Assembly (NCBI GenBank): GCA_905250115.1
Contig: CAJNOI010000132.1
Span: 39,388-103,387 of the forward strand
DNA: 64,000 bases
Direction of reading: 5' to 3'
From: Adineta steineri
Lineage: Eukaryota > Rotifera > Eurotatoria > Adinetida > Adinetidae
The notes under the pieces were generated by a model. The model saw only the letters and a program-made list of their open reading frames with translations. It made no database searches and was not told where the DNA came from. The position numbers and the translations under genes were made by a program. Positions 1 through 10,337 of the stretch are shown here, piece after piece; positions within the stretch are counted from its first letter, which is position 1, and each line of letters starts with the position of its first letter.

Positions 1-564
1 TTGATGTTACCATTGGGAAATATTGAATTACAACCATCAAATGATCCATCAACTGTTGTACATAATGGTATTTATTCACGAGTTGATACTTATCGACATT
101 CCGAATTATTTTCATCAATACAAATAAATAAATTAAAAAAATTAACAAAAAATAAAAAAATCGTAGAAGATGATGCATCATCATGTGTAGTTCGAATTAG
201 TGATGAACGTAATGGTAGTAATGAAACTGAATTAGAATTTATTAAAAAAATTCGAATATCAAATAAAAAATTGAAACGACCTCAAAAATTTAAAACATTC
301 TTAATTGATAAAGTACAATTTTTGAGTTCAACAGAATCAAGAAAAGAAAAAAATAAATTAAAAACAAGTGTTCAACAAAAACGACAATTAAAAACAACTT
401 TATCATTATCATCATCAACTGGTACGGCAACCAGTAATGAAAATAGTCTTTTAAGACAACAATTAAATAATCAACAGCATGCACTCAAAATTGTTTTACT
501 CAATACAGATGATAATCAAACAATAAATAAAGAATGTGTTCTTCAAAATGTAACGACTTTGTGA
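1..564 (+). CDS. 3' end of an unknown protein-coding gene (partial)
   Basis: The reading frame is open from the first base of the window to the TGA at 562-564, so the start and earlier exons lie to the left. The visible 187 codons encode a polar, Lys-, Ser-, Thr- and Asn-rich chain with no membrane segment and no domain I recognise. It has a basic stretch near codons 40-55, a second one near codons 80-125 and a Ser/Thr run near codons 132-145. It looks like a disordered tail, perhaps the cytoplasmic or nuclear end of a longer protein. The length of the frame and codon use like that of neighbouring genes argue that it is real. The function is unknown. A splice acceptor inside the frame cannot be excluded, so the first codons may not be coding. 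Confidence 0.6.
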   Translation: MMLPLGNIELQPSNDPSTVVHNGIYSRVDTYRHSELFSSIQINKLKKLTKNKKIVEDDASSCVVRISDERNGSNETELEFIKKIRISNKKLKRPQKFKTFLIDKVQFLSSTESRKEKNKLKTSVQQKRQLKTTLSLSSSTGTATSNENSLLRQQLNNQQHALKIVLLNTDDNQTINKECVLQNVTTL

Positions 565-1652
565 ATATATTTTTGTTATAAATTTTTTTTGTCTTATTTA
601 TTTGGTTGTTTTGTACAGAGTAAAGAAATATAAATATATTATAGAAATTAAAATTTGTACATTTGTGGTAGTTAAACATAAGATTCAATTGTATGTGAAT
701 GAAAACTTTTAATACNNNNNNNNNNNNNNNNNNNNNNNNNNNNNNNNNNNNNNNNNNNNNNNNNNNNNNNNNNNNNNNNNNNNNNNNNNNNNNNNNNNNN
801 NNNNNNNNNNNNNNNGTTCGTACATTCTGTCTAATGATTATTGATGATAATAGAAAAAGAATATGGATTATATTTTCTAAACATCTGTTCACATGACTTA
901 TAAGTTAAGCAATAGTTATTTTGGAAAATATGAATAAATAATTAAATATACATATTGATATGATATATAAAACCTTGTAGAACAATCTCTAATTCAAATT
1001 TATCTTGAAAATCTTTAGTATCCATAAAGAGCTTTATTACGTTGCTATTCGCCAAAATTACAAATGTTTCTCTTTATCTATCTATGAAACTAAATTAATA
1101 TGATTATATCTATGAATAAATATTGAAGTATTTTGCATTTTCTTCTCTAATACTTTTATAAAACTCCAAGAATGTAAACTTTTCTTTTGAAATAGAAAGC
1201 ATTAGGGTGGCTTTTTTTCGAAGAAAATAATAGTGAAACTTGGGGAACTACACATCTAAATTATGCTCTTTCTCTTTTACTTTATTCTAAATTGATATTG
1301 CGTTTCTCAATTTTTTCACTTAATTACAAGAGTGGTGATTAATTTCATTTCACTTCAAACATGCAGTACAATGATCTGATTCATCAAGAGCCTATTTATA
1401 TCTTCTTCGATGATTACATCATGCCATAACAAACCTAGACAGAAGAGAAAAGTACTTTCCGTATTCTTTTTTTTTCTGTAATAAGAATTATAATGTTGAT
1501 GAGCGCATCTTCATCTCCATTCTTTTCAAGTTTGCTAATGTGCATTTATTCATTTCACTTATCATTTTATTCATCATTTAGTTGTTCACTATAGTATTCG
1601 AAAGTTTTCATACAACCTACTGTTTTTGTAATTTATATTTTATTGAAGCATA
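565..1652. other. Intergenic, with a 100-N assembly gap
   Basis: This stretch is AT-rich and I see no coding potential in it. The N run is exactly 100 bases (716-815), the usual placeholder for a gap of unknown size, so distances across it are not reliable. The part from about 1175 on is the 5' flank of the first GPCR gene and is repeated upstream of the second one. Confidence 0.8.
716..815. other. Assembly gap (100 N)
   Basis: A run of exactly 100 N. Sequence may be missing here. Confidence 0.99.
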
Positions 1653-2600
1653 ATGAGTGAAATAAGTGTTTTGACTATCATTGCAATCATTCTTCTTATA
1701 TTTACTATTATATTGGCTTTGATTTATTTAATCCCAATCATATTTCTTCAACGTTTCCATAATGTCAACAATATAATCACTGCTAATCTTTCTTTCGCTA
1801 TCATATGTTGTGCTGTCTATTGGACTTTTCTTCTTATTGATGCAGTATTATATCCTGATGTTTTATATGATGGTAAAGTTTGTACTATTTCGAACTATTT
1901 TGAAATGATGTGCAATCTACAAGTAGCACTTGCTATAGTTGAAGCATCATTTAATCGTCTTTGTTCAATAGTTTATCATACAAAACTCTTTTTAAGAACA
2001 AAAAAATGGGCAACAATATGCATTGTAAGTCAATGGACAACTGGCATTATTCTTACAATACCAAATATATCATTTAATGATTCAGTAAGTTATTTGAATT
2101 GATAGATCGATTCTTAAAATAAAGAGATGATTTCGTTATAGAGTTGTGATGATCAATTATGGAAAGCAATTTATAGATTTGTGATGATTGTGATTGTTCC
2201 ATCAATAATATGCTTAATGAATAATATGATGATTTTCAAGTATGTTCGTTCTTCAACAAACCGTGTTCAAACATCATTAGAAAATGCAAAGAATAACGCA
2301 CAACAACATCAACATCTTAGTCGTCGTGATTTACATTTACTTCGACATATGATTGTTATGTTTTGTATATTTATTGCAGGGTGGAGTCCGATTTATATAT
2401 GTGCAGCTATTGGTAGTGCAATCTCTATTACTTCAACAATAGCTTCAGTGTTTATTATATTAGCTGAATTATCTTTACTGATTGATATAAGTAATCTATT
2501 CTTGTATAATCATGAATTACGGAGATATTATCGAGAGAAAATATGTCATCGTCATTGAAAATAAAAACTTAATTTTACTTTTTAATTGTTGATGTAATAT
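1175..2600 (+). repeat. Tandem duplication, unit 1 (GPCR gene plus about 480 bp of 5' flank)
   Basis: The block from about 1175 to about 2600 is repeated at about 3141-4566, an offset of 1,966 bp. The similarity covers the upstream flank, including the shared stretch TGCTCTTTCTCTTTTACTTT, both exons, the 57-bp intron and the first ~40 bp after the stop codon. The two copies differ by scattered substitutions and small indels. Confidence 0.9.
1653..2558 (+). CDS. Rhodopsin-like GPCR, tandem paralogue 1
   Basis: Exons 1653-2084 and 2142-2558 (phase 0, 57-bp intron, GTAAGT...TATAG) encode 282 residues. Seven hydrophobic segments are visible, with a very short N-terminus before TM1. TM3 ends in FNRLCSI where class A receptors usually have a DRY-type motif. 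A long basic third intracellular loop carries a His/Gln-rich patch (NNAQQHQHLSRRDLHLLRH). TM6 has CIFIAGWSP and TM7 ends NLFLYNHELRRY, in the place of NPxxY. The intron falls one codon before the second-loop Cys (S-C-D-D). The next two genes share this architecture, so the three form a local receptor family. The ligand is unknown. The exact family assignment below class A is uncertain. Confidence 0.85.
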
Positions 2601-3618
2601 TATTTTATGCTCATTTATAGTTGAAAGAAAATAATTGAAATAAAAATAATAATTTTTTTGAACGACTGACTTGGTAATCATGAAAACTTTGAACTAATGC
2701 AGTGAAGCACAACTACTTGATAGTACTATCAATTCATATTTGTTATTTTAAAAAAGGAGTATTGAGATGGGTGTGAGTATGGATGTAGATGCGAGGCAAA
2801 GAGTATCACCCGCACTTACCCTCAGGATTATACACAACGAGAGAAAAGAAAAAGAAAAAATATATACTAGACTGTGACGTTTTATTATTGTACATTAAAA
2901 TTCTAGTTTCTAAATCTTTTTAAGTGAATATTTTTCTTGTCGACATTTTACTTTCGTCATTTTGACACCTCACCTTTAAGAAAGTTACTGTTAAAATCAT
3001 GTTTTTCTAAAATAATACCAAACATAATACAAACTTTTGTTTTTATATAACAATTTATGAGACAAGCTTTGACATTAAACCTCAGTTCTTGTTGTTTCAT
3101 ATATTCTTACAGTAATGTATAAAGGCATCTGTACGTAACAAAATAAACTTTTCTTTTCAAATAGAAACCATTAGAGAACGTCTTTGTTTTTCAAGAACAT
3201 AATAGTGAAACTACACATCTAAATTATGCTCTTTCTCTTTTACTTTATTCTAAAGAGACATTGAGTTTCTCAACTTTTTCCTTTCATTACAAGTTACGTG
3301 ATTAATCTCATTTTACTCTAAACATGCAGTTCAATGATTTTGGTCATCAAAAGTCTATTTATACCTTCCTCGATGATTACATCATGCCATAACAAACCTA
3401 GACAGAAGAGAAATAAAGTTACCACATTCTTTTTTTTTTCTGTGATAAGAATTGTAATGTTGATGAGTTCATCTTCATTTTCACTCTTTTCAAGATTGTT
3501 AATATAGATTTATTCATTTCACTTATCGTTTTATTCACCATTTAGTTGTTCACTATAATATAAAATTTTTTTTCATACAATCTACTGTTTTTTGTAAGCG
3601 TTATTGTATTGAAACATA
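2559..3618. other. Intergenic spacer between GPCR paralogues 1 and 2
   Basis: The segment opens with the short 3' flank of gene 1 (AATAAA soon after the stop). Its last ~475 bp duplicate the upstream flank of gene 1. I see no coding potential between these parts. Confidence 0.7.
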
Positions 3619-4566
3619 ATGAGTGAAATAAGTGTTTTGAATATCATTTCAATCATTCTTCTTATATTTACTATTTTATTGGCATTGATTTATTTAATTC
3701 CAATCATATTTCTTCGTCGCTTTCATACTGTCAACAACATAATTATTGCTAATGTTTGTTTCGCTACAATATGTTGTAGTATCTATTGGCTGTTTTATAT
3801 CATTATGGTATTGTTTCATCCTAATGTTTTATATGATGGTACAGTTTGTACTATTTCAAACTATTTTCAAATGATGTGCATTCTACAAGTATCACTTGCT
3901 ATAGTTGAAGCATCAGTTAATCGTCTTTGTTCAATAGTTTATCACACAAAACTCTTTTTAAGAACAAAAAAATGGGCAACAATATGTATTGCAAGTCAAT
4001 GGACAACTGGTATTATTCTTTCATTTCCAACTATTTTATTTAATGATTCAGTAAGTTATTTGAATCGATTGATTGATTCTTAAAATAAAAAGATGATTTT
4101 GTTATAGAGGTGTAGTGATCAATTATGGAAAGCAATTTATAGATTTGTGATGGTTGTGATTATTCCATCAATAATATGCTTGGTGAATAATATGATGATT
4201 TTTAAGTACGTTCGTTCATCAACAAATCGTATTCAAACATCACTAGAAAATGCAAAGAATAACGCACAGCAACATCAACATCTTAGTCGTCGTGATTTAT
4301 ATTTACTTCGACATATGATTGTTATGTTTTGCATATTTGTTGTAGGGTGGAGTCCGATTTATATATGTGGAGCTATTAATATTGTAACCTCTATTACTGT
4401 AACAACACGTTTTGCGTTGATTATAATATCGGAATTATCTTTATTGGCTCTTATAAGTAATCTTTTTTTGTATAACCATGAATTACGACGATATTTTCGT
4501 GAGAAAATATGTCATCGTCATTAACAATAAAAACTTTATTTTACTTTTTAATTGTTGATATAATAC
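3141..4566 (+). repeat. Tandem duplication, unit 2
   Basis: Second copy of the 1175-2600 block, holding GPCR paralogue 2 and its upstream flank. Exon lengths (432 and 417 nt) and intron length (57 bp) are identical to unit 1. Confidence 0.9.
3619..4524 (+). CDS. Rhodopsin-like GPCR, tandem paralogue 2
   Basis: Exons 3619-4050 and 4108-4524 (57-bp intron, phase 0) encode 282 residues, exactly the length of paralogue 1. Long runs are identical between the two, for example around NRLCSIVYHTKLFLRTKKWA and the whole third intracellular loop. Most substitutions lie in TM2, the extracellular half of TM4 and TM6-TM7, where ligand specificity could differ. TM3 ends VNRLCSI and TM7 has NLFLYNHELRRYFR. 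The second-loop Cys is kept (R-C-S-D), directly after the intron. It arose from gene 1, or the reverse, by a recent tandem duplication that also copied the presumed promoter, so the two are probably co-expressed. The ligand is unknown. Confidence 0.85.
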
Positions 4567-5203
4567 TCGCCATGAAATCAAGAATAAGAAGTGAACATTA
4601 ACTAACACGTAATAATAGGTATTTAAATAAGCAATCAATGTTTATTGACTGATAGAGAAGGATGAGTCGAACACTTGCAAACATCTAAAGCCTGTGTGTG
4701 TCTAGCTTAATGAGCTGGTTGTACTAGACGAAAGAAAAATTTTTATTATCTATACAATTACATGGCAAAATATTGTGTGATCTGTAGGCAATCACAGTAG
4801 ACAAATGATATTACGAAGTACTGGGCGAAGAACATCACTATTTTCTATCAAATTATGTTCAGCAATCGATCAAATAATTTAAGTTGAATAAGATAAAGTC
4901 ATTGTTAGTATTGTTCATGGAATCAATCAGTTCACTGAACCATTTTTCGTTAAATTTTTTCTAATTGCAAAACAACAATCAAACAAAGAAAATGAATTCT
5001 ATGTAATAATATATCATTAATTACAAGAAAAAAAGTCAAATAAAAAATATTGACTAATCTTTCTCTATTTTTCATCATTCAGAAGTTTGTTAATGTCACA
5101 TCTCTTTTCAATTTGTCCTTATCAATTATGTGCTTGTTTCCGTAAAAAGAAAATGGACTTTGTTTTTACATAAATCCTTCTTGAAAGTTAATTATCCTCT
5201 ATA
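4525..5203. other. Intergenic spacer between GPCR paralogues 2 and 3
   Basis: AT-rich and without a recognisable gene. An AATAAA follows the stop of gene 2. I see no copy of the flank shared by genes 1 and 2, so gene 3 is not part of the recent duplication. Confidence 0.6.
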
Positions 5204-6140
5204 ATGTTAGAAGTAGCAAATATTCTAATACTTATTCAAATCGGTATTTTCATATTTTTCATCATATTAGCATTGATTTATTCAATTCCTATTCTACTTA
5301 TTCGTCGTTTTCATAATATCAATAATATATTCACTGCTAATCTTTGCTTTGCTACAATATGTTGTAGTATATGCTGGCTTCTTAATCTAATCCTCGTATA
5401 CTTTTATCCTAATCTTTTATCTTATATTAAAATCTGTGTTGCTTTAAACTACCTTCGAACAACATGTACTCTACAAGTACCACTTGCTATAATTCAAATT
5501 TCAGTTAATCGGTTTTGTTCTGTAGTTTATCATACAAAATTCTTTTTTAAAACCAAACAATGGGCAATGATATGTATTTCAACTCAATGGATTCTTGGTA
5601 TTTCTATTTCATCAATATGGCCTATAATCTTTCATTCTGTAAGAATTTATTTTTTAATTAAAATTCCATAATGGAATTATTTTAGTAACTTAAATTTATA
5701 AATCATAATTTTAGACGTGTGAAGTACCAATATGGATAGAAGTTTATGGATTTTTGCTAACTGTAATCATTCCATCATTAAGTTTTACTATTATCAACAT
5801 TATGACCTTCAAATATGTTCATTCTTCAACAAATCGTGTTCGATCATTATCAGTAGTTAGCAGGAACAATCGACATCGACATATTAAGCGTCGTGATTTA
5901 CATTTGCTTCGACATATGATTGTTATGTTTTGTATATTTGTTGGAGGATGGAGTCCTATCTTTGTGTATTCATTAATTGTCTTCACAACTCCTAACGTTA
6001 TAATAATCCAAATTCTCATGATATTAATTCAAATTTCAGCCATACTTGGTGTTATGAATCTGTTTTTCTATAATCATGAACTACGAAAATATTTATTTGA
6101 AAAGATTCTATTTGTTATGAAATGTTTTGTAATTCGTTAA
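5204..6140 (+). CDS. Rhodopsin-like GPCR, tandem paralogue 3 (divergent)
   Basis: Exons 5204-5638 and 5715-6140 (76-bp intron, phase 0) encode 286 residues. It aligns end to end with the two upstream receptors: short N-terminus, RRFHNINNIFTANLCFATIC after TM1, VNRFCSVVYHTKFF at the end of TM3, RRDLHLLRHMIVMFCIFVGG before TM6 and NLFFYNHELRKY after TM7. The intron site is identical, just before the second-loop Cys (T-C-E). The third loop is shorter and lacks most of the Gln-rich patch. It is the oldest diverged member of the three-gene array. AATAAA lies just after the stop. Confidence 0.82.
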
Positions 6141-7347
6141 GTATCAATAAAAATAACTCACCATGACTGAAATATATTTATCACCATCTTTTCTCAATTA
6201 ACTGGAACTGTAATATCAGTTCATTAGAATGACAAGATACTTGAGAATAAAATTGACTACGAATAATTTTATGAATTTAGGTTTGTAAAGATAGATTAAT
6301 CCATTCTCTCGTATCTGATATGTATGTAGCCTCGAATTTGAACTAACCTATATACGAAAAAATAACAAATTACTCGTGAACAATCTTCTTCCTTCTCACA
6401 AATACAAATAATTCAAAAAACAAGCTTCATTCAAACTTCAATATATATAATCCGCTCCATTTATAAAAAAAACTTTTCTTAATAAATATCTGTTTATTTA
6501 GAATAATGAACTCTTTTTATAATCTCTCTAATGTGAATTTATTTACAACATTATATTGATATGCTTCGTTTTTTTTCGTATGAATTAAGATTAAACTCAC
6601 TTCACATATGAATTCGATTGTCATGTATGTGAAAAACAGAATGATATTATAAAACAAACTAAATCTCTGAAAGAAAACTGAGCTAATCAATAATTTAGAG
6701 TCTCACCTAACTACTGCTCATATGAACTTACACTTAAAAGGGACAAACAACATCACGAATCTTTTATTCTGTCTTGAAACTAAGATTATTTAATATCTAT
6801 TCCTTAGTTCATAGTAAATCATGTATCAACAATCTACACTGAACAATTTTCCATATTCTCTGTCTATAGATATGTCTGAAATATTCAATTACTGATATTC
6901 AATCTAAATGTATTTTTAATTGACAATAGCAAAAATATCAATGTCTACCAATTTGTTGATTAACGTTTGATCATTTATCTTACATAAAATATAGAAAACT
7001 GACACCATCTTGATGATGATGTAAAATATATTTCATCAATTGACGATTACTTGTTATCAACAATTCAATAAGAAAATTAGGCAATTGATCGTCACAGACT
7101 ATTATAACATATTAACAAAATTAGAAGCAGTATACACATGTTCTATTAATCAATTAACATAGCAGCTTGCTTCTTTCTTTCTCTCCCTCTATTTATCAAC
7201 TTCGTTCACACTTATCTTCTCTTTATAACTCCTTATACATCTTCATTTTTTTCACTTCAGTCAATCAACTGCAAAATAAATTCAAACATCGGCTTTGATA
7301 ATCATATTATTAATTTTTATAAAATTTAAATTTCATTCTATTATAGG
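6141..7347. other. Intergenic region upstream of the Pax gene
   Basis: AT-rich, with no coding potential seen. The last bases, TTCTATTATAG before the ATG, read like a 3' splice acceptor, so a 5' untranslated exon or a trans-splice acceptor may precede the Pax start. Confidence 0.5.
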
Positions 7348-8403
7348 ATGTCAACTGATATTATGTTTCACAAAGCTGAACAAGAAGCTCTTCTTGGTAA
7401 GTTATATAATTATTGATAAGAATAGCTATATTCTAATTTTGTAATATTTAGCTGGTCATGGTCGTGTTAATCAACTTGGTGGCGTTTTTATCAATGGGCG
7501 TCCATTACCTGATGATCTTCGTCGACAAATTATTGAAATGGCAACTAAAGGAATTCGTCCTTGTATGATTAGTCGACAAGTATGTAGAAATTATCTCATA
7601 GAAAAGTTTTCTTCACTAATTCTTTCTATTTAGCTTCGAGTATCTCATGGTTGTGTATCAAAAATACTTTCTCGTTATAATGAAACTGGTTCTTATAAAC
7701 CAGGTGTAAGTCATCGACGACAAATCAAAGTTAATAATCGACAATTCGAAAATGATGATGATATAACAACGGAAGAATCAGATGAAAGTAAAAGTAAGAT
7801 TATTTAAAATTTCTATTAGCATAATGTATTAATGTGATATGTTTAGATAATTCACTTAACGACACATTACCGTTACGTCCAAATTTAACTACACGTCGTT
7901 TTCGTTCATCATTCACTAGTGAACAAATTGATATTCTCGAACAATTCTTTTCTCATACACCATATCCAGATGTCACAACTCGAGAAAATCTTTCACATCG
8001 TTTAGACATCGAAGAAAATCGTCTTCAAGTATGGTTTAGTAATCGTCGTGCACGTCAAAAAAAAACAGCAACAACAATTTCTACATATAATGAAGAAAAT
8101 ACAGTACCATCATGTTTTACACCATCTACATTTGATACAAAACCATATACAATGAATGATAATATGTTTGATCCAATGATAACATCAAGTCCGACAACAA
8201 GTATGTTTACCATTTATTGTTTATTTGATATATTCATATTACGAATGTTTTTTTTAGATTATTGGTCTCCAGTATCTTCGATGCCTTATCAATCGACGAA
8301 TGGTTCATATTATCCATTAACTGATCATTATTATTCACCAAATATGCCATCGGTTTATCCTAACTATCCTATGTCATACTCGCCTTTTCCTTCCTTTTGT
8401 TAA
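7348..8403 (+). CDS. Pax-type transcription factor with half paired domain and homeodomain
   Basis: Exons 7348-7396, 7452-7579, 7634-7793, 7847-8200 and 8258-8403 encode 278 residues. Residues ~18-82 are the N-terminal (PAI) half of a paired domain, with [24 protein letters not shown] and [12 protein letters not shown]. The C-terminal RED half is absent; an acidic linker follows instead ([14 protein letters not shown]). Residues ~128-187 are a homeodomain with YPDV in the second helix region and [11 protein letters not shown] in the recognition helix; Ser at position 50 is the Pax hallmark. The C-terminus is rich in Tyr, Ser and Pro. It should act as a sequence-specific nuclear regulator of development. 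Introns are 53-57 bp; the last has no stop and keeps the frame, so retention would add 19 residues. The exon-3 donor could also be 7788. Which Pax class it belongs to is not decidable by eye. Confidence 0.9.
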
Positions 8404-9237
8404 TTTGTTTATTGTAAATTTTCTTGAATATTTATTTTTATTTTGTACTATTTGTGACTTAAACTGTTCGGTTAATGAATTGAATTGTTTTCAAATAAAA
8501 TTTGGAAACTATAACTTGCTTCATCGTATTAAAGTAAAGAAATTTGATTGAACGAATGATTTCTCTAACATTGATGATAAATACAGTAGAATTTTTACTC
8601 TTTGAATATCTTGGAAGAATGAGTATTTTGGATTATACTTTATAGCAATTACAGTTATACATGATGTAATAAACCATAATATTTTGGAGAGCAATGAATA
8701 GCAGAAAAATTTGATGAAATAAATATTTTCTTTTTATTAATATTATGTTTTTATTGTTAGTAGTTATTTTGTAATAGAATGGTTTTTATGCGATATTTTC
8801 AACGATTACTGTTACTGTAATTGAATTTTAAAATAATGTTATTACGAAATTATAGAAATCAAAATGACAAGAAAGTTATTAGTATAATTCTTGAATGCCT
8901 TTTTTTAGGTTAATTTTATTCATAAATAATTTATCGTCTTATCACAACCTTGATAGTTTTTTTCTGTTCTGAAGTTTAAACTATTACATGTGCTATTTTT
9001 TTTTTGTATTACCTACAAGCAAAATAAAGGGGTGCATGTCAGCACCCCTGAATCTGAATAAATACAGATATTCTTATGATATATAAAGGATGTTTTATAT
9101 ACGTAAGTTATCAAGAGAATCATTTATATAAGGTTGTGATTTTAATCAGTAAGTAGATATACAATTTTTAATATTTTTTATTTCGAATCTTATTCATCAT
9201 TACAAAAAAAGTAAACTATATTTTTTTAGTCTTATTA
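8404..9237. other. Convergent intergenic region (3' flanks of Pax and ZIP genes)
   Basis: It holds the Pax 3' flank, with AATAAA near 8496, and the 3' flank of the minus-strand ZIP gene. A perfect GC-rich hairpin lies at 9028-9049 and is listed separately. Nothing else was seen. Confidence 0.6.
9028..9049. other. Perfect 8-bp GC-rich stem-loop
   Basis: AGGGGTGC at 9028-9035 pairs exactly with GCACCCCT at 9042-9049 around the 6-nt loop ATGTCA. In a region that is almost all A/T this is a strong local hairpin. It lies between two convergent genes, so it may be a 3'-end or RNA-processing structure, or a remnant of a small element. The function is not known. Confidence 0.5.
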
Positions 9238-10337
9238 TTAAGCCCATCGTCCAACAACTGACATAGCACCAACACCTGCATATAATGCAATAAAATATAA
9301 TAATTTTAATCGTTTTTTTAATGTATGGAATGCATGTGCGCCAACACCCATTTCAGCTGTAATTAAATTAACAAGAGCTACATAAATAAGAATACCGGCT
9401 GATATTGAATCTAAAATACCATTGACAAGTAATGATGCAATTGATTTTGGATTATAAGTTTTTGTATGTATCCCAATACCTATAGCGATACCAACTGGTG
9501 TTGTCAAAGCAAAAAATATAACCATCATGCCAGTTGATCGTAATGAAATACGATCTAAACGAGCAATTTGTGCACCAAGTGCAATTGCTTCAAAAAATTG
9601 ATGAAAACTAAGTGCAATAAATAGAGCAATGAATGATTCTGTTGTTGTACCCAATGTTAAACCAATTAGAACAGAATGAAGAGCTATACCAAATTCAAGT
9701 AGATATGTACTTATTTTATGTTTTTGAATATCATCTTGAAAAGCAGCACCATGATAATGATGTGTTGAATCACAAAGTTCTTCTGTTGATGGTATGATTT
9801 CGACTACTGAAATTTGAACGGGTTTTTGATCTTTTATTTTAGATCCTTCATTTATTGGATAAGGTTTAGACGATTTCATTGATTGATATCGTTGATGTGC
9901 AATAAATTCAATGAGCTGCATAATAAGTGCAGCTAACATAGCAAAAAGACCGCCATAAGCACTATAGACATTCCAAGAATCTGGTAAACAAGGATCAGTT
10001 AAAGATTTCATTCCAGGTGGTAACATATGAATAAAACCAGTTGCTAGTACAACTCTAGAGAATGAAAGAAAAACATCTGTTTTTTCTAGATTTATAATGA
10101 TATTTATTTCACATACCCACTACCAAAAAATTTTCCTGTATTAATAATAACTGGATTAATATGTAAACGTTTAACTCGTGTTGAAACAACTGAAATAGCA
10201 GCACCAACAAAAGATACAATTAATAAAACAAAAATTGATATAATACGATGAGTTAAATTATATGAATGATTTATTTCTTCATCTGTTAGTATACATTCAT
10301 TGCTTCTTGGTGTTGTAAAATTACTAGCTGCACTCAT
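9238..10337 (-). CDS. ZIP-family zinc transporter (SLC39-like)
   Basis: Minus-strand exons 10337-10117 and 10054-9238 (62-bp intron) encode 345 residues. The protein has a short N-terminus with N-glycosylation sequons, TM1 at ~30-50, and TM2 preceded by GKFFGSGVVLATGFIHMLPP, which spans the exon junction and fits the ZIP consensus. A variable cytoplasmic loop contains a His cluster (THHYHG). TM4-TM5 carry the metal-path residues ALHSVLIGLTLG and SFHQFFEAIALGAQ. Length and order match the SLC39A1-3-like ZIP subfamily, which imports Zn2+ into the cytosol. It ends VVGRWA, close to the usual ZIP C-terminus. The start is the first ATG of the frame. Confidence 0.9.

Noticed and set aside
8201-8257. 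In-frame 57-bp segment of the Pax gene as coding
   Set aside because: It has GTATGT and TTTTTAG ends and encodes a hydrophobic Phe/Ile run foreign to the Ser/Tyr-rich tail; treated as an intron.
9028-9049. Hairpin as a histone mRNA 3' stem-loop
   Set aside because: Stem length, loop size and sequence differ from the histone consensus and neither neighbour is a histone gene.
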